Shown here: positions 1-5,459 of the stretch, piece after piece
Position numbering within the stretch: position 1 is the first letter of the stretch
How the letters are laid out: each line of letters starts with the position of its first letter
Assembly (NCBI GenBank): GCA_012517755.1
Contig: JAAYUH010000082.1
Location: forward strand, 1 to 5,459
Direction: 5' to 3'
DNA: 5,459 nucleotides
Source: a bacterium
Lineage (GTDB): Bacteria; Caldisericota; Caldisericia; B22-G15
The notes under the pieces: generated by a model
What the model saw: only the letters and a program-made list of their open reading frames with translations
The model's database searches: none
What the model was told of the DNA's origin: nothing
Position numbers and translations under genes: made by a program

Positions 1-648
1 AACTTCAATCCAGGTTTCACCACCATCAGATGATTTAAAAATGCCTTTTGATGTACCAGTAAATAATATTTTTGTATTAATAGGGTTAACTTCTAAACAT
101 TTAATTCTAAGATTAGTTAAACCATTATTTATATTTTTCCAATTAACACCACCATCAGTAGATTTATAAACACCCTTAGATGTGTCACCTGCATAAAGAA
201 TTTCAGGATTTTTAGGATCAATTGTTAAAGTTATTATATCCCCCATATAATCTTTATTCACTCTTTCCCAGGTTACTCCTGCATCATTTGATTTATATAT
301 TCCATATCCCCAAACAGCAACATAAACAATAGAAACATTAACAATTTTAGTATCTTTAGGGTTTAAAACAGCTGAATATGTAGAAAAATCTCTTTTCTCA
401 ATTTTTAATTTAATCCATTCTTTTCCACCGAGTATTGTTTTAAAAACACCTCCACCTTCTGTTCCTGCATAAATAACATTACTATTAAGTGGATCAATAA
501 CTAAATAATGAATATGCCCACCGTAAAGTCCATTATTAATTTCTCTCCATTCATAATCTGATTCCTGCCCTGAAGAGAATTTTGATAGGTTGAAGGATAA
601 AGTAACTGAAAATAATAAAACAAACAAAATGAATTTTTTAAAATTCAT
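1..648 (-). CDS. Secreted Asp-box (BNR-like) repeat protein, N-terminal part, truncated by window edge
   Basis: Reading the minus strand from ATG at 648 gives 216 codons with no stop before the window edge, so the C-terminus is missing. The start is set by a strong AAGGAGG ribosome site on the complement of 653-660. Residues 1-20 look like a Sec signal peptide: Lys at 4-5, a hydrophobic run of Ile/Leu/Val/Phe, then a polar stretch. No lipobox cysteine is visible. The rest is a tandem repeat of about 43-49 residues. Each unit has a strand pattern like IDPxNxxxIYAG, then an aromatic-K-S turn and an Asp-box. Asp-boxes lie at residues 120-127 (SNDAGVTW), 163-170 (STDGGVNW) and 206-213 (SSDGGETW); a degenerate one is at 71-78 (TILGGKEW). 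Asp-box repeats are known to form blades of beta-propellers in sialidases, sortilin/Vps10 proteins and HCF136-like factors. No sialidase active site can be seen here, so I infer an extracellular or cell-envelope propeller without assigning an enzyme activity. Confidence 0.88.
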   Translation of the reverse strand, partial: MNFKKFILFVLLFSVTLSFNLSKFSSGQESDYEWREINNGLYGGHIHYLVIDPLNSNVIYAGTEGGGVFKTILGGKEWIKLKIEKRDFSTYSAVLNPKDTKIVNVSIVYVAVWGYGIYKSNDAGVTWERVNKDYMGDIITLTIDPKNPEILYAGDTSKGVYKSTDGGVNWKNINNGLTNLRIKCLEVNPINTKILFTGTSKGIFKSSDGGETWIEV

Positions 649-660
649 TTTACCCTCCTT

Positions 661-678
661 ATAAATAAGTTTATTTAT
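661..678. repeat. 18-bp palindrome ATAAATAA-GT-TTATTTAT, possible operator
   Basis: Two perfect 8-base arms (661-668 and 671-678) flank a 2-base centre. The site lies immediately upstream of the ribosome site of the minus-strand Asp-box gene. It covers the start point (near 675) predicted from the candidate promoter at 682-709, a position where a dimeric repressor could act. The arms contain only A and T in a very AT-rich region, so chance occurrence is a real alternative. Confidence 0.35.
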
Positions 679-681
679 TTA

Positions 682-709
682 ATAATATAATTTATTTTAA
701 AATTTTCAA
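682..709 (-). promoter_or_regulatory. Candidate sigma70-type promoter of the Asp-box protein gene
   Basis: On the minus strand TTGAAA (complement of 704-709, five of six matches to TTGACA) is separated by 16 bases from TATTAT (complement of 682-687, five of six matches to TATAAT). The predicted start is near 675, giving a leader of roughly 27 bases that includes the ribosome site at 653-660. The fit in sequence, spacing and position is good, though -10-like words are common in DNA this AT-rich. The -35 overlaps the end of the proposed decayed reading frame at 692-867. Confidence 0.5.
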
Positions 710-867
710 TCTAAATTTTCTTTCACTTATTATTTCAAGTTCCTTACTTTCAATTGCCTTTTTATAGTTTTGATTTTAGAATAATCTTCTGATAATTTAT
801 CATCAGGAAATTCTAATGCTATGTTAAGGTTTCTGTTGATTCAATATCTATCAACTTTATCTCTCAT
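692..867 (-). pseudogene. Probable decayed minus-strand reading frame (remnant of a small unknown gene)
   Basis: Reading the minus strand from about 867, a protein-like sequence can be followed to a TAA at 692-694 only if two lesions are allowed. The first is an in-frame TGA (complement of 841-843) after MRDKVDRY. The second is a one-base deletion in the A-run around 758-765. Between them lies a stretch with ordinary protein composition that includes NIALEFPDDKLSEDYSKIK; after the frame change it continues KAIESKELEIISERKFRLK and ends. The residue mix (alternating Glu, Lys, Ile, Asp) matches real genes in this window better than random AT-rich sequence would. I do not recognise the family. 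The alternative is non-coding DNA that happens to read well over about 55 codons, so confidence is modest. Confidence 0.35.
835..855. repeat. Short inverted repeat GTTGAT-N9-ATCAAC
   Basis: Perfect 6-base arms (835-840 and 850-855) are separated by 9 bases. The site lies between the two divergent genes and could be a regulator site or a weak hairpin. It overlaps the proposed pseudogene and is short enough to be accidental. Confidence 0.2.
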
Positions 868-1010
868 TAATTTTATTGTATATTTTTTTCTTATTTCAAT
901 TTTTAATTTATAATTTATTGTATAATTTAAAAGAAATGTTTTTTTATAGATTTAATGGTGACTCACATTTAGTTAAATCAAATTATATAAATAAATATCA
1001 GGAGGATTGA
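868..1010 (+). promoter_or_regulatory. Upstream and leader region of the PEP carboxykinase gene
   Basis: No open frame of note is seen here. Two perfect TATAAT words lie at 909-914 and 921-926. Neither has a convincing -35 box at 16-18 bases, so the start point cannot be fixed. The word at 921 would give a leader of roughly 75-80 bases. Within that leader, GTGACTCAC at 958-966 is a 9-base odd-centred palindrome that stands out in base composition from its surroundings. AAATGT (934-939) could pair with ACATTT (965-970) across a 25-base loop. The leader ends in an AGGAGG ribosome site at 1000-1005, five bases before the ATG. I see no match to a known riboswitch. Confidence 0.35.
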
Positions 1011-2888
1011 ATGGAAGATTTATTATTTTCTTTTAAAGACAAACTCAGCAAAGAAAATTTAGAAAGATTATCTAAAATTAAAAACAGAGATGTCTTTCTC
1101 TTCATTAAAAAATATGTAGAAATTTTAAATCCTAAAACTATTTATGTCAGCATTGGAGATGATTCTGACAGAGAATATATAAAAAGAAGAGCAATTGAAG
1201 AAGGTGAAGAGGAAAAATTAAAGATAAATAATCATACAATACATTTCGATGGCTATTATGATCAAGGAAGAGATAAAAAAAATACAAAATTTGTTGTATC
1301 AGTGGATAGTGACCTTGATCCTTCATTAAATTTAATCTTAAGAGAAGAAGCAGAAAAAGAGTTGAATATTTTGATGAAAGATATGAGTGAAGGAAGAGAA
1401 ATTTACATTCTTTTTAAAACACTCGGACCAAAAAATTCCATTTTTACCCTTCCCTGTATCCAAATAACAGATTCACCATATGTTGCTCATTCTGAAAATC
1501 TTCTATATAGAGATGGATATGATGATTTTCTTAAGATGAAAGATGGTGATGAATTTTTTAGATTTGTACATTCAGAGGGAGAGTTGACAGAGAATAAAAC
1601 AAGTAAAAATATAGAAAACAGAAGAGTATATATCGATGTTGATAATAACATTGTTTATTCATTAAACACTCAATATGGAGGGAATTCAATTGGATTAAAA
1701 AAACTTGCATTAAGGCTTGCTATAAAAAAAGCGTCAAGAGAGGGTTGGCTTACAGAACATATGCTTATAATGGGAGTGAATGGATTAAACGGGCGGGTAA
1801 CATATTTAACTGGTGCATTCCCATCTCTTTGTGGTAAAACATCAACTGCAACTCTTGTAGGTGAAAGAATTGTTGGTGATGATATAGCTCTTATAAAAAA
1901 TGTTAGTGGAGAAGTAAGAGCAGCAAATTTTGAAAAAGGTATGTTCGGAATTATTATGGGAATTAATTCAAAAGATGATCCATATATTTGGGAAGTTTTG
2001 AACTCTCCATATGAAGTTATATTTTCTAATGTTTTAAAACTTCCAGATGGTTCAGTTTATTGGATAGGCAAAGATGGCGAGGTTCCAGAAAGGGGATATA
2101 ATCACTCTGGTGAGTGGTTTAAAGGAAAAAAAGATAAAGATGGAAAAGAGATCGACCCTTCACATAAAAATGCAAGATTTACTTTTGAACTTAAGAATTT
2201 AAAAAACATTGATCCAAATCTTGAAAATCCAGATGGAGTTATAGTCAAAGGTTTTATATATGGAGGAAGAGATTCTGATACCTGGGTTCCAGTTTGTGAA
2301 GCATTAAACTATCAACATGGAATAATAATAAAAGGTGCATCTCTTGAATCTGAAACAACTGCAGCGACTTTAGGAAAAGAAGGTGTAAGAGAGTTTAACC
2401 CTATGGCAAATCTTGATTTTCTCTCTGTTCCTATTGGTAGATATATTCAGATGAATTTAGATTTTGGAAAAAGTTTAAAAAAACCTCCAAAAATTTATGG
2501 TGTTAACTATTTTTTAAAGGATAAGGATGGAAAATTTCTTAATGATAAACTCGATAAAAAGGTTTGGCTTAAATGGATTGAGTTGAGATGTAACAACGAT
2601 ATAGGAGGAATAGAAACTCCAGTCGGTATAATTCCAAAATATGACGATTTGGTAAAACTTTTTAAAGAACATCTAAATAAAGAATATAAAAAAGAAGATT
2701 ATATAAAACAATTTATGATAAGAGTTCCTGAGAATTTATCAAAAATTGATAGGATTGAGAAAATATATAGAGAAAATGTGAAGGATACGCCAGAAGTTGT
2801 TTTAATTGAATTAGAAAATGAGAGAAAAAGGCTTTTATCTACAAAAGAAAAATTTGGAGATTACATAAATCCATTTGATTTATACTAA
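1011..2888 (+). CDS. pckG: Phosphoenolpyruvate carboxykinase (GTP-type family), archaeal-like form
   Basis: This 625-aa cytoplasmic enzyme interconverts oxaloacetate plus nucleoside triphosphate and phosphoenolpyruvate plus CO2, linking C4 acids to gluconeogenesis or working in the anaplerotic direction. Visible family landmarks are YGGN at 222-225, Lys230/231, His250 (EHMLI), the PEPCK P-loop AFPSLCGKTS at 269-278 with the reactive Cys274 and Lys276, the kinase-2 motif VGDDIA at 288-293 (metal-binding Asp), NARF at 387-390 with Arg389, and GGR at 418-420. By alignment from memory with mammalian PCK1, His250, the 290/291 Asp pair, Arg389 and Arg420 match the catalytic metal and substrate ligands. 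Arg87 is a plausible substrate Arg. Length fits the family. Odd points: Leu273 and Ser278 replace the usual Ala and Asn of the P-loop, and the guanine-binding loop near 510-518 is shortened and changed, so GTP preference is not assured. The start is supported by AGGAGG at 1000-1005. The next gene begins 34 bases downstream with no clear terminator between. Confidence 0.96.
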   Translation: MEDLLFSFKDKLSKENLERLSKIKNRDVFLFIKKYVEILNPKTIYVSIGDDSDREYIKRRAIEEGEEEKLKINNHTIHFDGYYDQGRDKKNTKFVVSVDSDLDPSLNLILREEAEKELNILMKDMSEGREIYILFKTLGPKNSIFTLPCIQITDSPYVAHSENLLYRDGYDDFLKMKDGDEFFRFVHSEGELTENKTSKNIENRRVYIDVDNNIVYSLNTQYGGNSIGLKKLALRLAIKKASREGWLTEHMLIMGVNGLNGRVTYLTGAFPSLCGKTSTATLVGERIVGDDIALIKNVSGEVRAANFEKGMFGIIMGINSKDDPYIWEVLNSPYEVIFSNVLKLPDGSVYWIGKDGEVPERGYNHSGEWFKGKKDKDGKEIDPSHKNARFTFELKNLKNIDPNLENPDGVIVKGFIYGGRDSDTWVPVCEALNYQHGIIIKGASLESETTAATLGKEGVREFNPMANLDFLSVPIGRYIQMNLDFGKSLKKPPKIYGVNYFLKDKDGKFLNDKLDKKVWLKWIELRCNNDIGGIETPVGIIPKYDDLVKLFKEHLNKEYKKEDYIKQFMIRVPENLSKIDRIEKIYRENVKDTPEVVLIELENERKRLLSTKEKFGDYINPFDLY

Positions 2889-2902
2889 TTAAATTTTATA
2901 AT
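2875..2902 (+). promoter_or_regulatory. Candidate promoter at the pckG 3' end, upstream of the three-gene cluster
   Basis: TTGATT (2875-2880, four of six to TTGACA) lies 16 bases before a perfect TATAAT (2897-2902). It overlaps the last codons and stop of the carboxykinase gene. Transcription would begin near 2909, just before the AAGGAGG ribosome site at 2911-2917, so the leader would be very short. If real, it lets the downstream genes be expressed independently of pckG. The AT-rich context makes a chance match possible. Confidence 0.35.
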
Positions 2903-2922
2903 TAAATAATAAGGAGGTAAAT

Positions 2923-3243
2923 ATGGGGACATTTTTAAAAGTTGTTGGAATAATTATTATTGTTTTAGCTATTTTGGGTTTAATTCTATCAATTTTCTCA
3001 GGAAATTTTATAGGTAATCTTACAGAAAATTTGGAAAATTATGATCCAGATGTCTATAACACATTAAATCCTGTAATGTCAGTTGTCCAAAATGGTTTGA
3101 TAGTAATATCAGCCGTATTCTCTTTTTTTATAATCACTATCGGTATTTCGTTTTATGTTTTAGGTACAATTTATAATGATGTAAAAGATTTAAAGAAAAA
3201 AGTATCCTCTTTTGAAATTGCGAGTTCAGAAAAAACTGACTGA
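2923..3243 (+). CDS. Small two-transmembrane-helix protein of unknown function
   Basis: The 106-aa protein starts at ATG 2923 behind a strong AAGGAGG six bases upstream. It has two clear hydrophobic helices, about residues 4-26 and 57-83. Between them is a polar loop of about 30 residues containing NLTENLENY and several Asp/Asn. After the second helix comes a Lys-rich tail (NDVKDLKKKV, residues 85-94) that could form a short coiled coil. The positive-inside rule places both ends in the cytoplasm and the loop outside, a membrane hairpin. No cysteine or catalytic motif is visible and I do not recognise the family. It lies 34 bases after pckG and 22 bases before the winged-helix gene, so it may be co-transcribed with either side. 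It could be a membrane anchor or effector of the downstream ATPase module, or an unrelated passenger; the sequence does not decide. Confidence 0.8.
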   Translation: MGTFLKVVGIIIIVLAILGLILSIFSGNFIGNLTENLENYDPDVYNTLNPVMSVVQNGLIVISAVFSFFIITIGISFYVLGTIYNDVKDLKKKVSSFEIASSEKTD

Positions 3244-3265
3244 TTTTTAAAAATTGGAGGAGATT

Positions 3266-3862
3266 ATGGATTCGAAATTAGAAATTTTAAAAAAATTAAT
3301 AGAGTTTAAAGTTGATGGATATCCAAAGAGTAAATTTGGAAGAAGTGAAACGATTAAATCACAAATTGCTCAACTTTTAAAAGATGGACTAATTAAAGAG
3401 AAAAAGGTTAAAAACAAAATTTTTGTTCAGATAACAGAAAAAGGTGAGATAGAATTTATTAAAGAATCAAGCGTAGATCAAAAGTTAGAGTTGATTAATC
3501 AAAACTTAAATAATATAAAAGAGAGTCTTGAATCAAACTTAGATATGATAAAAAAAATTTTAGAGAGTTTATTGGAAAAGAGTAAAGAGATTTCTAAAGA
3601 GATTGATATTGATTCAGAGATATATAAAGTTTACAAAGAGTTATCAAATGCAACTTATTCATACCTTAAGGGTTTAGTGCCTATTCCTTCAATAACATCT
3701 TCTCTAATTCATAAGTTCAATGTAAGTGAAAAAGATATTCATAGAGCAATTTATGAACTCTATCTTAAAGGTGATGTAATTTTTGAAATGGGAGATAAAA
3801 AAGAGGGAAATCTTGAAACACCAGATGGGAAAAAATATTACTATTTAAGATTTAAAAAATGA
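3266..3862 (+). CDS. Winged-helix / coiled-coil / winged-helix protein, probable DNA-binding partner of the downstream ATPase
   Basis: ATG 3266 is chosen because GGAGG at 3256-3260 lies five bases upstream. An in-frame TTG at 3254 would place the ribosome site inside the gene and is less likely. The 198-aa product reads in three parts. Residues 1-65 look like a winged helix: helices, then QIAQLLKDGLIKEKK as recognition-type helix and turn, a basic wing (KVKNKIFVQI) and the TEKG end often seen in such domains. Residues 70-112 are a charged heptad-like helix, likely a dimerising coiled coil. Residues 118-198 form a second helix-rich unit, VPIPSITSSLIHKFNVSEKD then AIYELYLKGDVIFEMG, with a final strand containing KKYYYLRF, again winged-helix-like. 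There are no cysteines and no signal peptide, so it should be cytoplasmic. Its stop overlaps the start of the ATPase gene (ATGA), a strong sign of translational coupling and joint function. I infer that it binds DNA to recruit the ATPase, or regulates the operon. The family is not recognised. Confidence 0.85.
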   Translation: MDSKLEILKKLIEFKVDGYPKSKFGRSETIKSQIAQLLKDGLIKEKKVKNKIFVQITEKGEIEFIKESSVDQKLELINQNLNNIKESLESNLDMIKKILESLLEKSKEISKEIDIDSEIYKVYKELSNATYSYLKGLVPIPSITSSLIHKFNVSEKDIHRAIYELYLKGDVIFEMGDKKEGNLETPDGKKYYYLRFKK

Positions 3863-5459
3863 AGAAATGGGAAGAGATTTTATTAAATAAAGAACTTCCA
3901 AACCCAATTCCACCAACACCTTATGTTAATTTAGATGAAAAATTTGGTTTTGTTGATAGAGAAGAGGAGTTAAAAGTAATCTTAGATTATGTAAAAAAAG
4001 CAACCATTGAAAATAAGGGTAAACTTATATTTTTACTTGCTGATCAAGGTAGAGGTAAAACAGCATTTCTAAATTATTTAGTCAAGAAATACTCATATCC
4101 AGATACAAAATATATATTTTCATATATGAGTTTTCCTATGAAAATTGAAGAACTCGATTTTACTTTGATTTTCCAAAAATATCTTCACTCACTTTACCAT
4201 ACTGGAGCAATAATTGATATATACGATAAGTTCTTTAATGAAAATGAAAAAATTTTAGGCAAAAAACCAGAAAATTTTGATGAAATAAAGAAAGTAGCTC
4301 AAAAAATAAAATTTAAAATCAATGAATTAAACATAAATTATCCAAAAATAATAACAACAATTTTATATTCACTACCTCCTTCGCCATATTATTTAGATGT
4401 TTTTAATTTTTTAGAAGGAGATTCTCTCGATCTTCCAGATGAAAATTTAAACTTTTTATCAGTTAATAAAAATGAACAGGCAATAACAAGAATGAAATTT
4501 CTTTCAAAATTTACGAAAGATTACCTTGGTATAGAACATACAGTTTTAATAATAGATGATTTTGATATATTAGATAGAAATGAAGAGATATTCAGAAGTT
4601 TATATAAACTTTTAATCTTTTTTAGAAACAATAGTAGTATTATTCAAGATTTTTCACTTATACTTTCTGGTTCAGTAACTTTTTATGATGAATTTTTAAA
4701 CTCATTAACTCAAAACGAGAGAAATAGAATAGAAAGTTGGATATATACAATAAATTTAGATTTTTTAAAACCAAAAGATTTTTTAGATATAATCAATAAA
4801 TGTTTTAGATATTATTGGAATAGTTATTTAGAAAATTCTCCTTTTCCTGAAAACATCTATGGAATTTTTTCAAATGAAGCAATAGAATTTTTATATCAAT
4901 ACAATGATAATGATTTGAGATTAACATTAAAAAGATTGTATGATTTGATTGAAAAAATAAGAAATGAACAAAAGATTGAATATTACATTGATATAAACAG
5001 GGTGATAAAAGAGTTTAAAAAAGAAAAAATTGGACTCAAAGAGCTTGAGTTGGATTACTTTAGAGAAAACCTTATAAAGAAAGCAAAAGATGAGAAAAGT
5101 TCAACATTTATAAATAAAAATTTAACAAAGTTTATATCATCACTAAAAGATTACTTTAAAGATCAAAAAATCTATATTGAGGTGGAGTGTGAAAAGAAGA
5201 TAGACAATCAATTCGCAGATATTTATCTTAAAGTGAACAAACTCAATACTTCTCAATCCTTTGCTGTTATTTTTGAGATAAAAATGACAGACAATATAAT
5301 AAAATTTAAAGAGATAGAGAGTAGATTAGAGATGTTAAAAGAGGTTAATAATTCATACCTTTTCTGGATATCAAAATCAGAACTTGAAAAGATAAAAATT
5401 CCTAATGATTTAAACAAAAGAATTTTAAGAGATAAGCCCCTAAATAAAACTGAAATATC
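3859..5459 (+). CDS. AAA+ (Orc1/Cdc6-like) ATPase fused to a PD-(D/E)XK nuclease-like domain, truncated by window edge
   Basis: Translation from ATG 3859, which overlaps the previous gene's TGA, gives 533 residues with no stop before the window ends. The N-terminus has a Pro-rich lead-in and FGFVDREEEL (29-38), the box that precedes many AAA+/Orc-type and archaeal-type ATPase cores. Walker A is ADQGRGKT (61-68, Lys67) and Walker B is TVLIIDDFD (228-236, Asp233/234). A sensor-1-like strand is at 266-272 (SLILSGS). Arginine-finger candidates are Arg288/Arg290 (NERNRIES), and a sensor-2-like helix is at 351-363 (NDLRLTLKRLYDL). A long insertion (about 120-210) separates Walker A from Walker B. 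Residues about 400-505 fit a PD-(D/E)XK order: helix, strand IYIEVEC, strand FADIYLKV with Asp454, strand FAVIFEIK with Glu473 and Lys475, helix, strand YLFWIS. The nuclease reading is inference from motif order. I expect an ATP-driven DNA-acting complex with the winged-helix partner. Whether residues after 505 add another domain is unknown. Confidence 0.85.
   Translation, partial: MKKWEEILLNKELPNPIPPTPYVNLDEKFGFVDREEELKVILDYVKKATIENKGKLIFLLADQGRGKTAFLNYLVKKYSYPDTKYIFSYMSFPMKIEELDFTLIFQKYLHSLYHTGAIIDIYDKFFNENEKILGKKPENFDEIKKVAQKIKFKINELNINYPKIITTILYSLPPSPYYLDVFNFLEGDSLDLPDENLNFLSVNKNEQAITRMKFLSKFTKDYLGIEHTVLIIDDFDILDRNEEIFRSLYKLLIFFRNNSSIIQDFSLILSGSVTFYDEFLNSLTQNERNRIESWIYTINLDFLKPKDFLDIINKCFRYYWNSYLENSPFPENIYGIFSNEAIEFLYQYNDNDLRLTLKRLYDLIEKIRNEQKIEYYIDINRVIKEFKKEKIGLKELELDYFRENLIKKAKDEKSSTFINKNLTKFISSLKDYFKDQKIYIEVECEKKIDNQFADIYLKVNKLNTSQSFAVIFEIKMTDNIIKFKEIESRLEMLKEVNNSYLFWISKSELEKIKIPNDLNKRILRDKPLNKTEI

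Noticed and set aside
1..648. Active sialidase assignment for the Asp-box protein
   Set aside because: Asp-boxes are structural and occur in many non-sialidases; the arginine triad and other catalytic residues are not visible in the part present.
959..965. TGACTCA as a Gcn4/AP-1-type site
   Set aside because: That factor family is eukaryotic. The word is seven bases and only noted as part of the GTGACTCAC palindrome.
933..970. Riboswitch or attenuator in the pckG leader
   Set aside because: Only a 6-base pairing (AAATGT/ACATTT) with a large loop was found, and no conserved riboswitch core.
661..1010. CRISPR array, tRNA or other structured RNA in the intergenic region
   Set aside because: There are no regularly spaced repeats and no GC-richer cloverleaf-like or other stable stems; the tract is mostly A/T-rich with a possible coding remnant.
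2886..2910. Possible terminator hairpin after pckG from the TAATTA repeats
   Set aside because: TAATTA is self-complementary and AT-only; the stem would be short and weak, with no clear T-run after it.
3254..3265. TTG at 3254 as an alternative upstream start for the winged-helix gene
   Set aside because: The start would include the GGAGG ribosome site inside the coding sequence and has no ribosome site of its own; ATG 3266 is correctly spaced from GGAGG.

Overview
This is a strongly AT-rich window. Arginine is almost always AGA and isoleucine often ATA, and the proteins are rich in Lys, Glu and Ile. Together with an archaeal-like GTP-type PEP carboxykinase, this suggests a thermophilic or anaerobic organism. 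Strong Shine-Dalgarno sequences, recognisable -35/-10 boxes and a secreted Asp-box protein fit a deep-branching AT-rich bacterium better than an archaeon. I cannot name the lineage from sequence alone.

Layout. Positions 1-648 (minus strand) hold the N-terminal 216 residues of a secreted beta-propeller-type protein with Asp-box (BNR-like) repeats; it continues off the left edge. Positions 649-1010 are a divergent intergenic region. It contains a good sigma70-like promoter for the minus-strand gene, an 18-bp palindrome over its predicted start point, a probable decayed minus-strand reading frame (about 692-867), and a weak promoter and leader for the plus-strand gene. Positions 1011-2888 encode a complete PEP carboxykinase (625 aa). 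Three co-directional genes follow: a 106-aa two-TM membrane protein (2923-3243), a 198-aa protein with winged-helix-like ends and a coiled-coil middle (3266-3862), and a large AAA+ ATPase (3859-5459) that continues off the right edge.

The most interesting part is 3266-5459. The DNA-binding-like protein and the ATPase overlap at an ATGA stop/start and are almost certainly translationally coupled. The ATPase has an Orc1/Cdc6-like AAA+ core with intact Walker A and B motifs, followed by what reads as a PD-(D/E)XK nuclease fold with D454, E473 and K475 in place. A winged-helix/coiled-coil partner with an AAA+-nuclease fusion is the kind of composition seen in genome-defence or mobile-element maintenance modules. 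I do not recognise it as a named system. The small membrane protein just upstream may be a third component or a bystander. A candidate promoter at the end of the PEPCK gene could make these three genes a transcription unit separate from pckG.
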